From: JAMCYG01 sp027365565
GTDB lineage: Archaea; Micrarchaeota; Micrarchaeia; Micrarchaeales; Micrarchaeaceae
Length of the DNA stretch: 64,000 nucleotides
Assembly (NCBI GenBank): GCA_027365565.1
Contig: DAHXMI010000005.1
Coordinates: 16,751 to 80,750, forward strand
Reading direction: 5' to 3'
Below, piece after piece: positions 34,635 to 42,963 of the stretch; the stretch's first letter is position 1; each line of letters starts with the position of its first letter. Below the pieces are notes generated by a model. That model saw nothing but the letters and a program-made list of their open reading frames with translations. It was not told where the DNA came from and did no database searches. A program made the position numbers and the translations under genes.

Positions 34635-34714
34635 TTTAAATATCTGAGTATACACAAATAGAATCATGACTCAATCATGATTCATGCATGATTTGACCAC
34701 GCATGTGTCATGAT
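34635..34714 (+). promoter_or_regulatory. Promoter with a TATA box and four TCATGA-type operator sites
   Basis: TATA-like TTTAAATAT (34635-34643) precedes ATCATGA at 34663-34669 and 34674-34680 (11 bp apart, one helical turn), the palindrome TCATGCATGA at 34682-34691, and TCATGAT at 34708-34714 overlapping the start codon. The expected transcription start (about 34665) falls inside the array. This is the layout of an autoregulatory repressor site for the wHTH gene that follows. The sequence from 34442 to 34634 holds no ORF that I trust. Confidence 0.6.
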
Positions 34715-35330
34715 CTGTTCGCAAGTGTGTTCAATGGTTTCACGAAATTCATCAAATGGCAACATCAATAATGAACTGCAAAATATAAAAAGGCAGCTTC
34801 ACGCTATTGCAAAGGAGAAACTTGAGGGCAATAGGCTGATCGAGAGTGGCTATGGCAAGGAGACAAGCAGCAACGAATCCTTCGCGACCCTAGTAAAGCA
34901 TATGGTAGAAGAAAATAAGAGAACAACGCTGCTTTTGAAAAGCATGTCCGACAGCCTAGAAAGAATGGAGAACGCCCTTTTAGACATCATGGAAGGCGGC
35001 GAGCAGAAGGAGGCTCGCCCCGTACATGCTGAACAACAGGCAGAGGAGCGGCAGAGCAAGCCGCAGCAGCCTGATGTGACGACGCGGATAAAGGAGATGC
35101 CGGTGTCGGAGCTGGACAAGAGAATACTCCAGTTCATACAGATACACGACATGGCATGCGCGGACGACCTAAAGACGGCCATGAAGTACAAGGGAAGGAA
35201 CGCCGCTTCGGCGCACCTTAACAGGCTGCACAAAGCAGGCCTGATCGAGAGATATCAGCTCGGCCACAAGGTCTACTACAAGTTCGACCCGGGCAAGACG
35301 GCAAACACGCTAATTGTTTCACCCCCATAG
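34710..35330 (+). CDS. Coiled-coil / winged-helix transcriptional regulator
   Basis: 206 residues. The N-terminal region (10-95) is a predicted coiled coil; a Gln/Glu/Pro-rich linker (95-125) leads to a C-terminal winged helix ('LDKRILQFIQIHDMACADDLKTAMKYKGRNAASAHLNRLHKAGLIERYQ'), close in pattern to ArsR/MarR-type HTH. A dimeric DNA-binding repressor is likely. The palindromic sites over its promoter suggest autoregulation. A second ATG at 34734 could be used. Confidence 0.75.
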   Translation: MICSQVCSMVSRNSSNGNINNELQNIKRQLHAIAKEKLEGNRLIESGYGKETSSNESFATLVKHMVEENKRTTLLLKSMSDSLERMENALLDIMEGGEQKEARPVHAEQQAEERQSKPQQPDVTTRIKEMPVSELDKRILQFIQIHDMACADDLKTAMKYKGRNAASAHLNRLHKAGLIERYQLGHKVYYKFDPGKTANTLIVSPP

Positions 35331-35336
35331 CGTAAT

Positions 35337-35369
35337 AGGGCCTGCAATGCACTAGCTGTTGCAGGCCCT
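35337..35369. terminator. Strong 11-bp hairpin between convergent genes
   Basis: AGGGCCTGCAA (35337-35347) and TTGCAGGCCCT (35359-35369) are perfectly complementary around an 11-base loop. It begins 6 bases after the stop of the wHTH gene and lies 30 bases beyond the stop of the convergent UDG gene. There is no long T run on either side; a bidirectional transcription barrier or 3'-end stem is likely. Confidence 0.6.
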
Positions 35370-35399
35370 CTATACGCAAAATAAGTGCCATGCGGTGCT

Positions 35400-35978
35400 T
35401 TACGCATCAATTTCCGAGAACATCTTGCCGAGAAGTCTGAAGTCATTTTCGAGTATCGGCACGTTTTTCTTAAGCCTTACCCCTGCTGCCGGATGCAGCG
35501 TTACGAAATAGGCGGTCCCGTCCTTTCTGACGAAGGTGCCATGCTCAGACATTACCTTTCCCTTGCCTACCAGGGTGCCTGCTGACACCGCGCCGAGGAG
35601 CACGGTGACCTTCGGCCTTATCACCTCCATCTGCCTCTTCAGGAAAGGCAGGCATTCTGTTATCTCGCGATCGGATGGCTTCCTGTTTTTCGGCGGGAAG
35701 AACTGCACCACGCTCGTTATGTAAACCTCCTCCCTCTTCAGGCCTGCAATGCCCAGCAGCCTGTCAAGAAGCCTGCCGCTCGCACCTATGAATGGCCTTC
35801 CTGAGATATCCTCGAACCTGCCCGGGGCCTGCCCTATGACCATGACTCTGCTGTCCAGCGGCCCCTCTCCCTTCACGAGCCTGCCGCTAAGGTACCATTC
35901 CCTGCCTTTCGGAAGGCTTGCATACTCGGCGTTTATTGCCTTCATGTCCTGTTCGCGCTGTTTCTTGCCCTTCATCAT
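35400..35978 (-). CDS. Family 4-type uracil-DNA glycosylase lacking three of four Fe-S cysteines
   Basis: 192 residues. Motif A as VIGQAPGRFEDISGRPFIG (48-66) and motif B as HPAAGVR (about 162-168) identify a UDG of the family 4/5 type, which removes uracil from deaminated DNA. The usual cluster ligands are missing: no N-terminal CxxC, and the 'KCRPP' Cys is Phe (VVQFFPPKNR). Only the Cys of ITECLPF remains, and it is the only cysteine in the protein. Either the cluster is lost or another fold support is used. Its ATG overlaps the archaeosortase stop by 4 bases. Confidence 0.85.
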   Translation of the reverse strand: MMKGKKQREQDMKAINAEYASLPKGREWYLSGRLVKGEGPLDSRVMVIGQAPGRFEDISGRPFIGASGRLLDRLLGIAGLKREEVYITSVVQFFPPKNRKPSDREITECLPFLKRQMEVIRPKVTVLLGAVSAGTLVGKGKVMSEHGTFVRKDGTAYFVTLHPAAGVRLKKNVPILENDFRLLGKMFSEIDA

Positions 35979-37522
35979 GAAGCCTTTGACGCTATCTCAT
36001 ATGCATAGCAGAGCGGGGCCGTTCTGCCGAAATGCCCTGAAAGGAAGTTATAGATCGCAGACTCGAAGCCGTCTACGGCCGCGGTTATTGTGGGCCCTCT
36101 GTTCACCGATCCGTTCCCGCAGATTCCTACTCCTCTGCCAGCAGTGGCGAACATCTCGTAGTTTACCGACACCTCTGAGCCGTTGACTAGATAAGGTTCA
36201 GAGAAGTAGTTCAGATGGAATACGGTGCTGTTAGATGTCGACTCGGCGCTGATAAGGGATATCCCGTTCGGAAGCAGCTCTGCCGTAACGTTGCTGACAG
36301 AGGTGTTCCTGAACATCTGCACTCCCGGCACTGGCTTGTCGAGATACCCTGACACTATGTAAATGGTCGAATTCGCAGAGGTGTTGCCCGCGTCCCTTGC
36401 CGCATATACCTCGAACGACTGCATTGCGCCTTCGTTGCTCACGTTGAACCCGTTGGCGCGAAGCGCCCCTAGCTCCACCCCTACGAGCTGCTGCGGGTTC
36501 GCTGTTGCGTTGTAGGAACTTGAGAAGTTGGCTGCACTGGCATATAGCATGCTGCTGTACGACATCGTAAGTATGAAGGCGAGAATCCCAAACAACAGCG
36601 CGAAAGTTATAGGATATAATGGCAGCTTGGCATTGCGGGTTGCCGCGTAACTCCTCTTCGTTATCCTGGCGCCGCGAAGCGAGAGTCCGAACCTGCCTGC
36701 GAGCAGTACGAATAGTGCTATGACTATGTAGAATATGAACGCGCCGGCGAACTCATGGAAGAGCGTCACGGCCCCGCTTATGCCGCTGTTCGCCCACACT
36801 AGCGCTATCGCCGACATCCTAAATATGTTCAACACCAGCACTGCCGCTACAGCAGACCCTACCCAGAGAGCCTTCCTCGAAAGCTTTCCATCGTACAGGT
36901 AGGCCAGTGGCAGCAGAAGCATGACCGTAGCTATGAATATTCCAAGAGGCACGCATGTGTTGGCTATGGTTATCGTCGAGGCGGATGCTCCGCCTATTGT
37001 TATCCCGCTCTTGACTGCATTTATGCCTGCCGCTTTCAGTATCCCATACACTATGCCTGCGTTGAAATTTGCGAACACCCCGTTCGCGAGTATGAACGGC
37101 ATCAGCAGCAGCGGAGATGCAAAAACGGAATACACTATGAGCCTGTTGAACCTCTTCAGCGACCCCAGGCCGAACAGCGTGACGATGAGCGATGCCAGCA
37201 GGAGCGGAAACATTATGCCGTCTATCCTGTACGTTGCGAAGGCGTACGACATCGAGACCCTGAGGTATGACAGCACCACCACATATGCCACGAACAGGCC
37301 CGCGCCTATCGCTATTGTTTTCTTGCTGGTGCTCAGCTTCAGGTCCTCCTTGAGGTAGAATGCTATGAACGCGAAGATCATCAGCATTACGATTATTATG
37401 TAGGTGGTTGAGTCGGTGTCGAGTATGCTGAAACTCGTCCTAGCTATGGAGTTCACAGAACCCAGAAGGAATGCCACAAAAAGGACCGCTATCCCTATAG
37501 TTTTCGGACCGACACCTCTCAA
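35975..37522 (-). CDS. Archaeosortase/exosortase-family transpeptidase
   Basis: 515 residues. The first 290 form a polytopic membrane domain of about eight helices with the family's catalytic triad: Cys190 (ANTCVPLGIF), Arg235 (LNIFRMSAI) and His256 (TLFHEFAG). Archaeosortases cleave C-terminal sorting signals and attach surface proteins to lipid. The C-terminal 200 residues add a helix (about 300-320) and a sequon-containing external domain, an extension beyond the minimal core. No protein in the window shows an obvious sorting tail that I can assign. Operon with the UDG gene. Confidence 0.88.
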   Translation of the reverse strand: MRGVGPKTIGIAVLFVAFLLGSVNSIARTSFSILDTDSTTYIIIVMLMIFAFIAFYLKEDLKLSTSKKTIAIGAGLFVAYVVVLSYLRVSMSYAFATYRIDGIMFPLLLASLIVTLFGLGSLKRFNRLIVYSVFASPLLLMPFILANGVFANFNAGIVYGILKAAGINAVKSGITIGGASASTITIANTCVPLGIFIATVMLLLPLAYLYDGKLSRKALWVGSAVAAVLVLNIFRMSAIALVWANSGISGAVTLFHEFAGAFIFYIVIALFVLLAGRFGLSLRGARITKRSYAATRNAKLPLYPITFALLFGILAFILTMSYSSMLYASAANFSSSYNATANPQQLVGVELGALRANGFNVSNEGAMQSFEVYAARDAGNTSANSTIYIVSGYLDKPVPGVQMFRNTSVSNVTAELLPNGISLISAESTSNSTVFHLNYFSEPYLVNGSEVSVNYEMFATAGRGVGICGNGSVNRGPTITAAVDGFESAIYNFLSGHFGRTAPLCYAYEIASKAS

Positions 37523-37692
37523 GAAAACACCATTTTGTCCTCCGCCGTAATGGGCATCATCACTTTTCAGAAGTTACTCTTTTCTTCACAGGACAGAGAT
37601 AATTGTCGATAAACATTTAATAGGCTGCCGTATCCGGCGGCGCAGCGTGCGCTCCGTTAAAATACCTTGCCTGTGAACTATAACATGATACA

Positions 37693-38142
37693 ATGCAGCT
37701 ACGCGGCTACAGGTTCGTCAATCATACTGCGGACATAGAGTTCGTTGCCCGCGGAGGCAGCCCCGACGAACTGTTCACCAACGCGCTCCTCGCGCTCTTC
37801 GATACCATATCATACCTCAGCACAGTGGCGAAGAGGAGCAAGGCCGGTGCTGCAGTGCATGCATTCGAGATAAGGGAAAAGGCCGACAGCCTCGAAGAGC
37901 TGGCATGGCTGGCCCTTCAGGATGCGCTTTCGAAGGCCGACGCGAACGGCCTTTCGCCTTTCAAGGTCTCAAAAATTGAGATGGGTGAAAAGGGAGGGGT
38001 GTACGGCATAAGCTCAAAGGTGGAAGGGATCGACCAGGATCCGAAATGTAGAAGGTTTGACGTCAAAGGCGTCTCCAGATATAGGCTGAAGATATCGAAG
38101 AGGAAAGACATGTATTCGATGAGTGTCGTGCTCGATGTCTGA
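37693..38142 (+). CDS. Archease
   Basis: 149 residues. Activates the RNA ligase RtcB for tRNA splicing and repair by promoting guanylylation and turnover. The N-terminal signature YRFVNHTADIEFVARG (6-21) with the His-Thr-Ala-Asp metal site, and the C-terminal LVLD-type end (VVLDV), match the family; length is standard. TATA-like ATTTAATAG lies about 75 bases upstream. RtcB itself is not in the window. Confidence 0.93.
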   Translation: MQLRGYRFVNHTADIEFVARGGSPDELFTNALLALFDTISYLSTVAKRSKAGAAVHAFEIREKADSLEELAWLALQDALSKADANGLSPFKVSKIEMGEKGGVYGISSKVEGIDQDPKCRRFDVKGVSRYRLKISKRKDMYSMSVVLDV

Positions 38143-38340
38143 CCCTCACAATTTCCGTACACGATGTGCAGCATTGCAAGTTCGCATGTGCTGTTCCCAT
38201 GATGTGCGTCTGTGCAGCCCGGCGCCCTCTTTTACATCTATGCCTCGTATGAAATGTCACATATTTATTCGTATTTTTGTATTTGTATCTGTATTTAGCC
38301 AGAGCCGTGAAGTTTCTGTCTCGAATATGCAGTGGTTTAG

Positions 38341-40149
38341 ATGGTGGATATAAATTGGATGACAGGGGGTAAACAAGGCAGTGGGATAGATTCCGCCCTA
38401 GGCCTCTTCGCCAGGCTGATGATGAAGTTCGGATACAACGTATTCGGATACAGGGAATACTTCTCCAACATAAAGGGCATGCACAGCTTCTTCACTGTGA
38501 GGGTGTCCGACAAGGATATATCAGCGATACCAGGCCTGGTTGACATAGCCGTATTCTTCGACAAGGAGTCGGTGTTCGGCGAGACGAACAAGAGGAACGA
38601 GGCCGTACAGGACGGCCACATAAAGGATGTCAAGCCAGGCGGCACGCTCATAGTGGACGCCAGCATAGACCCAAAGCTCATAAAACGCAGCGACATAAGC
38701 ATAGTGCAGGTGGATTTCGATAAAATAATAGGCGCCGCAGCTGCGAAGCTGAAGCTTCCCGGCAACAACGTCGCCATAGCAAAGAACATAATATGCGTCG
38801 CTGTCTCGGCATTCCTGATGGGCTTCTCCAGCGCAGACATAGACGCCGCGGTAAAGAAGGAATTTGCGAAGAAGCCCGTGTCGGTAATAGACATGGACAC
38901 GACAGTCGCCGATGAGGCCTTCAAGTACATCACGGACGCAGGCCTCAAGCCGATTATGAAACTGGATGTGATCGGCAGCAAGGATCTTCTCTATATGGAA
39001 GGTTTCACTGCAGCCGCGCTCGGCAAAGCCATAGCCGGCTGCAAGATGCAGGTGTATTACCCGATAACGCCCGCGAGCGACGAGAGCACATTCCTCGAAT
39101 CGCATACGGAATTCGGCATAAGGACGGTGCAGCCGGAGAGCGAACTCGCCGTGATAGCGATGGCGACGGGAGCGGCGCACGCGGGATACAGGGCGTCTAC
39201 CTCGACCTCGGGCCCGGGCTTATCGCTTATGACCGAGACTATAACGTATGCCGGCATGAGTGAGATACCGCTTGTGGTCGTAGACCACCAGAGAGGCGCG
39301 CCAGCGACCGGCCAGCCCACCAGAACAGAGCAGGGAGACCTGATGTTCGCGGTCCATCAGGGGCACGGCGACTTCGGCAGGATGGTGGTCGCGCCCGGGA
39401 GTATAGAGGAATACATAGAAATCGTGGCAGACGCGTTCAATTACGCTGAAAGATACCAACTGCCGGTTATAGTCCTTGGCGAGAAGGCGCTGGCCCAGGC
39501 ATCTTCAAGCATGCCGAGAAGCTTCGTCGAGGGATTCAAGGGAAGATACAGGATCGAAAGGGGCAAGCTCGTATCGAGCACAAGCGATGTCTACAAGAGG
39601 TTCGAGTTCACCGATGACAACATATCGCCCAGAAAGGTGATGGGTACTCCCGGGGGCGTGGAATGGATAACAGGGGATGAGCACGACGAGTACGGCCACA
39701 TAAGCGAGGATCCCAGCAACAGGAACAGAATGATGGAAAAGAGGAACGGGAAGTACGGGCTGATATTGGCGAGCCTTGGCAAGGACGAGAAATACTCGAT
39801 AGAAGGCGACCCGAAGAAGGCTGACCTCCTGGCAGTTTCATGGGGTGGGCCGTGCGGCGCTGTCCGCGAGGCCGTTTCGGGCAAGAAGAACGTTGCATTC
39901 CTGCAGGTGAAAGTCATCGAGCCGCTCGATCCGGAAATCGCAAAGATAATATCATCCGCGAAGAACTCGGTGTGCATCGAGCAGAACATAACCGGACAGC
40001 TACGCCAGCACATCGCGTCAGTCACTGGGGTGGTCATAAGGAACCAGATACTCAAGTACAATGGCAGGTTCATGAGATACGACGAGGTCTCGTCCGCGCT
40101 GGACGAGGTAATGAAAGGAAAGAACAAGGTGGTACTGAATGGCTACTAG
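38341..40149 (+). CDS. 2-oxoacid:ferredoxin oxidoreductase, fused gamma-alpha subunit
   Basis: 602 residues. The gamma domain (1-190, WMTGGKQGSGIDSALGLFARL) is fused to the alpha domain (210-600), which has YYPITPASDESTFLE (about 239-253), 'TSTSGPGLSLMTE' and a C-terminal transketolase-like part. With the beta subunit it oxidises a 2-oxoacid (pyruvate or 2-oxoglutarate; the substrate cannot be read from sequence) to the acyl-CoA and reduces ferredoxin. ATG at 38341; overlaps the beta gene by 11 bases. Confidence 0.93.
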   Translation: MVDINWMTGGKQGSGIDSALGLFARLMMKFGYNVFGYREYFSNIKGMHSFFTVRVSDKDISAIPGLVDIAVFFDKESVFGETNKRNEAVQDGHIKDVKPGGTLIVDASIDPKLIKRSDISIVQVDFDKIIGAAAAKLKLPGNNVAIAKNIICVAVSAFLMGFSSADIDAAVKKEFAKKPVSVIDMDTTVADEAFKYITDAGLKPIMKLDVIGSKDLLYMEGFTAAALGKAIAGCKMQVYYPITPASDESTFLESHTEFGIRTVQPESELAVIAMATGAAHAGYRASTSTSGPGLSLMTETITYAGMSEIPLVVVDHQRGAPATGQPTRTEQGDLMFAVHQGHGDFGRMVVAPGSIEEYIEIVADAFNYAERYQLPVIVLGEKALAQASSSMPRSFVEGFKGRYRIERGKLVSSTSDVYKRFEFTDDNISPRKVMGTPGGVEWITGDEHDEYGHISEDPSNRNRMMEKRNGKYGLILASLGKDEKYSIEGDPKKADLLAVSWGGPCGAVREAVSGKKNVAFLQVKVIEPLDPEIAKIISSAKNSVCIEQNITGQLRQHIASVTGVVIRNQILKYNGRFMRYDEVSSALDEVMKGKNKVVLNGY

Positions 40150-41068
40150 CATAAAAGAACTGACTTCCGACGAGGACAACGACTGGTGCCCGGGCTGCGG
40201 CGACTTCGGCATACTATTATCGGTCAAGAACGCGATAATAGCGGCAGGACTGGATCCGCAAAAGACCGTGATCGTGTCAGGCATAGGCTGCTCATCGAAG
40301 CTGCCTCATTTTGTTAATGCCAATGGAGTTCACACGCTGCACGGCAGGGCGATACCCTTTGCAGAGGGCATAAAGCTCGCCAACCCTGAGCTGAGCGTGA
40401 TAATAGACAGCGGAGACGGCGATACATACGGCATAGGTGCCGGCCACTTCGTCAGCGCAGGCAGGAGGAACGTCGACATAAAGCTTTTCATACATGACAA
40501 TGGGGTATACTCGCTCACGAAAGGCCAGGCCAGCCCTACACTGCCCGAAGGCAGGAAGGCCAAGTCTATGCCTGCTCCGAACATAAACGGGGCGCTCAAT
40601 CCCCTCGCGATCGCGCTCATGGCGGGATACACTTTCATAGCGAGGACTGGGAGCTACAACGTCAAGGAGCAGACTGAGATAATGACAAAGGCGCTGAAGC
40701 ACAAGGGCCTCGCGCTCGTCGACATACTGCAGGGATGCCCCACCTACAACGCAGATTACACGTCCGCCAACTGGTTTGCCCAGCACACCCACAAGCTGCC
40801 TGACGACTATGATGGAAAGGTCAAGAACCCCAAGGACACGAAGGAGGTAAACGACAAGCGCATGAAGGCTCTCTCTGCTCTGTTCGAAGAGACTCCTGAC
40901 AGCATGAGCACCGGAGTATTCTTCGATTGGGAGAATGGCGATACATTCGAGGACAGGTTTATCGCGAGGGGGATAAAGCCGCCATCGTCGCAGACCATAG
41001 CCGGCAAGGACAACGAATCGACGATTATCCTGGACAAGGCGCTCGACGAGCTCTCTGTCAAGGATTGA
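40139..41068 (+). CDS. 2-oxoacid:ferredoxin oxidoreductase, beta subunit
   Basis: 309 residues. Thiamine-diphosphate-binding catalytic subunit with a 4Fe-4S cluster: WCPGCGDFG (17-25), GIGCSSK, the ThDP/Mg site 'DSGDGDTYGIGAGHF' through 'HDNGVYSLTKGQASPT', and the later GCPTYN. This is the short cluster-bearing beta type that pairs with the gamma-alpha fusion. It may supply reduced ferredoxin, although no delta ferredoxin gene is adjacent. Confidence 0.94.
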   Translation: MATSIKELTSDEDNDWCPGCGDFGILLSVKNAIIAAGLDPQKTVIVSGIGCSSKLPHFVNANGVHTLHGRAIPFAEGIKLANPELSVIIDSGDGDTYGIGAGHFVSAGRRNVDIKLFIHDNGVYSLTKGQASPTLPEGRKAKSMPAPNINGALNPLAIALMAGYTFIARTGSYNVKEQTEIMTKALKHKGLALVDILQGCPTYNADYTSANWFAQHTHKLPDDYDGKVKNPKDTKEVNDKRMKALSALFEETPDSMSTGVFFDWENGDTFEDRFIARGIKPPSSQTIAGKDNESTIILDKALDELSVKD

Positions 41069-41103
41069 TCTGGGACAAGGAACAGGGAACAGGAATTGAA
41101 AAT

Positions 41104-41174
41104 AGCCAGGAGAGGGAGTTGAACCCTCTTACACCGCTCTGCAGGCGGCCGCGTAGCCGATCCGCCATCCTGGC
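41104..41174 (-). tRNA. tRNA-Cys (anticodon GCA)
   Basis: A 71-nt cloverleaf. Acceptor GCCAGGA / TCCTGGC with discriminator U, the identity base of tRNA-Cys; anticodon stem GCCGC / GCGGT around CTGCAGA; T-arm GAGGG-TTCAACT-CCCTC. No intron. A minus-strand AT-rich promoter element lies near 41202-41216. Confidence 0.95.
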
Positions 41175-41250
41175 ATGGGACGTTATCACTATCTTACATG
41201 CAACTATAATATATTTTCTACGCAGCGCGAGAAAGCGACGCGTAAAAGCC

Positions 41251-41260
41251 ATATATATAA
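41251..41260 (+). promoter_or_regulatory. TATA box for the CBS-HPF gene
   Basis: ATATATATAA, 60 bases before the ATG at 41320. The region 41175-41319 between tRNA-Cys and this gene contains only promoter-like sequence. Confidence 0.6.
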
Positions 41261-41319
41261 TTTTGCAGAGCTATAATAGCAATAGCGACGAGTGAAGAGT
41301 TGGTGATTTAATAACGGAA

Positions 41320-42465
41320 ATGAGAGATAGGATACCTGCGGACCTCACGACGGAAGTCCCTACGTTCGATTACAACACGCCGATGACCGGCGTGATGAGT
41401 GCGGTGCACCAGAACCCGTGCGTGATAATACTGAAGGGCGGCGAGTACTACGGAATACTCGACACCAGGGTAATATACAGGGCAAGGAAGGGGCTCAAGG
41501 TCCAGAAGCTCGAGAAGGCAGGCAAGGTTGCGATAAGGGTTCCGAAGGTAACACCCACGACGACGATCTACGATGCGGTATACTACCTGTACAAGTCCAG
41601 GGTGAAGACCCTGCCGTACGTGGCATCGGGCAGGCAGCCGACCAGGGTCCTCGACAGGATAACCATCATCAAGGCGCTCATATCGATCGGCGCGCTCAAA
41701 GACATGAATGTCTCGGACGCGATGACATCCCCCGTTCTCGCGATAGACATAAATTCCAACGTCGCACAGGCGCGGACCGCCATGAGGAACAATGGCGTCA
41801 ACAGGCTGGTGGTACTGGACGGCGAAAAGTACGCAGGCATGATAACGCACCATGACATGGTCGTGCAGCATATGGTGTTGCCCGACAGGCGCCCGGAGCT
41901 CAAGATGAAGACCTACAACTCTGCCAATGCATCGATAAAGAGTATAATGGTCGCCAGCCCAATGGAAGTGGAAAGCGGGGCCCCCCTGGCCGATGCCGCG
42001 AGACTTATGATCGAGCGCTCCATATCGTCGCTAGTGGCGGTGAGCGGCGGCAAGCCCGTCGGCGTGGTGACGATGCACAACATACTCGAGAGTGTTGTTG
42101 CCGGCAGGGAAATCGCGGTGCGCAATGTGTTCATCTCCGGCCTTGATTCGAGCACCTACGAATATGAGGACGACATAAGGGAGGAGATGAGGCAGTTCAT
42201 GGACAGGATAGGCAAGATGGAAGAGGTCGAGCCGGAATACGCCACACTGCACGTGAAGAAGCTCAGGGGCAGGCTGTACGAGATGTACGCAAGGGTGTCC
42301 CTGGGCAGCAAGAGCATGATAAATGCCAACGAGACCGGGTACACGATAGACGAGGCCCTGAAGAAGACGCTCGAAAGGCTGAGGAGAGGGGTCACCAAGG
42401 CGAAGGAGCAGAAGATAAGGATAAGGAAGATAGGCACCGGAAAGGGCGGAGAGGAAGTCGAATAA
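41320..42465 (+). CDS. CBS-domain protein with C-terminal HPF/S30AE-like domain
   Basis: 381 residues. Four CBS motifs (about 15-75, 75-130, 130-195 and 205-270; e.g. VSDAMTSPVLAIDINSNVAQA, IMVASPMEVESGAPLADAARLM) form adenylate-sensing Bateman pairs. The last 105 residues (VFISGLDSSTYEYEDDIREEMRQFMDRI ... YTIDEALKKTLERLRRGVTKAKEQ) have the beta-alpha-beta-alpha pattern of ribosome hibernation factor HPF/S30AE. The fusion suggests ribosome silencing tuned by cellular energy charge. The HPF assignment is from pattern only; the CBS part is certain. Confidence 0.85.
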   Translation: MRDRIPADLTTEVPTFDYNTPMTGVMSAVHQNPCVIILKGGEYYGILDTRVIYRARKGLKVQKLEKAGKVAIRVPKVTPTTTIYDAVYYLYKSRVKTLPYVASGRQPTRVLDRITIIKALISIGALKDMNVSDAMTSPVLAIDINSNVAQARTAMRNNGVNRLVVLDGEKYAGMITHHDMVVQHMVLPDRRPELKMKTYNSANASIKSIMVASPMEVESGAPLADAARLMIERSISSLVAVSGGKPVGVVTMHNILESVVAGREIAVRNVFISGLDSSTYEYEDDIREEMRQFMDRIGKMEEVEPEYATLHVKKLRGRLYEMYARVSLGSKSMINANETGYTIDEALKKTLERLRRGVTKAKEQKIRIRKIGTGKGGEEVE

Positions 42466-42476
42466 GGCGGAGCGCG

Positions 42477-42959
42477 ATGCATTTCGGAAGTACGATGAGG
42501 GGGCGCGTGCGCGGGCAGTCGAGCCTTGAGCTGCTGATAACCCTATCGTTCGGCCTCATAATACTGCTGCCGATAGTGGTGTTCGCATTCATACAGATAT
42601 CTACCGCTTCTTCCACGCTCTCGTCGACGAATGCGCAGGCCGCGGCATCGAAGCTCGCGAGCGTCGCAGCCGCAGTCGGAACACAGGGATTCCCTGCGAA
42701 GCAGCTCGTTCTGATAAACGTGCCCGCAGGCGTGCAGAACATATACGTCGGCACTGAGAGCAACGGCGTCGGTCACGAAATCATATTCACAGTGTCCACT
42801 AGTGCAGGCTTAAGCTCAGTTGTTGCATACACACCGGTGAACGTTTCCGGCTATCTCGATGGCATAACCCAGATCGGCACATACCTTGTCAACGTGAGCG
42901 CGCAGAACGCATGCCCTTCGAACCCCACCGTGTCGTGCGTGTACATAAAGTCCACGTGA
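42477..42959 (+). CDS. Class III signal peptide pilin-like protein
   Basis: 160 residues. A short basic leader (MRGRVRG) precedes QSSLELLITLSFGLIILLPIVVFAF, the QxSxE-hydrophobic pattern cut by the archaeal prepilin peptidase between Gly13 and Gln14. The mature protein would be a pilin-like subunit or pseudopilin with a small external domain (CPSNPTVSC pair near the end). No pilus ATPase or platform gene lies nearby. It begins 12 bases after the CBS gene. Confidence 0.8.
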   Translation: MHFGSTMRGRVRGQSSLELLITLSFGLIILLPIVVFAFIQISTASSTLSSTNAQAAASKLASVAAAVGTQGFPAKQLVLINVPAGVQNIYVGTESNGVGHEIIFTVSTSAGLSSVVAYTPVNVSGYLDGITQIGTYLVNVSAQNACPSNPTVSCVYIKST

Positions 42960-42963
42960 CGGG

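Noticed and set aside
38143..38340. AT-rich repetitive stretch (gtatttttgtatttgtatctgtattt) as a repeat array
   Set aside because: The repeats are irregular and short; it is better explained as promoter-proximal AT-rich DNA before the ferredoxin oxidoreductase gene.
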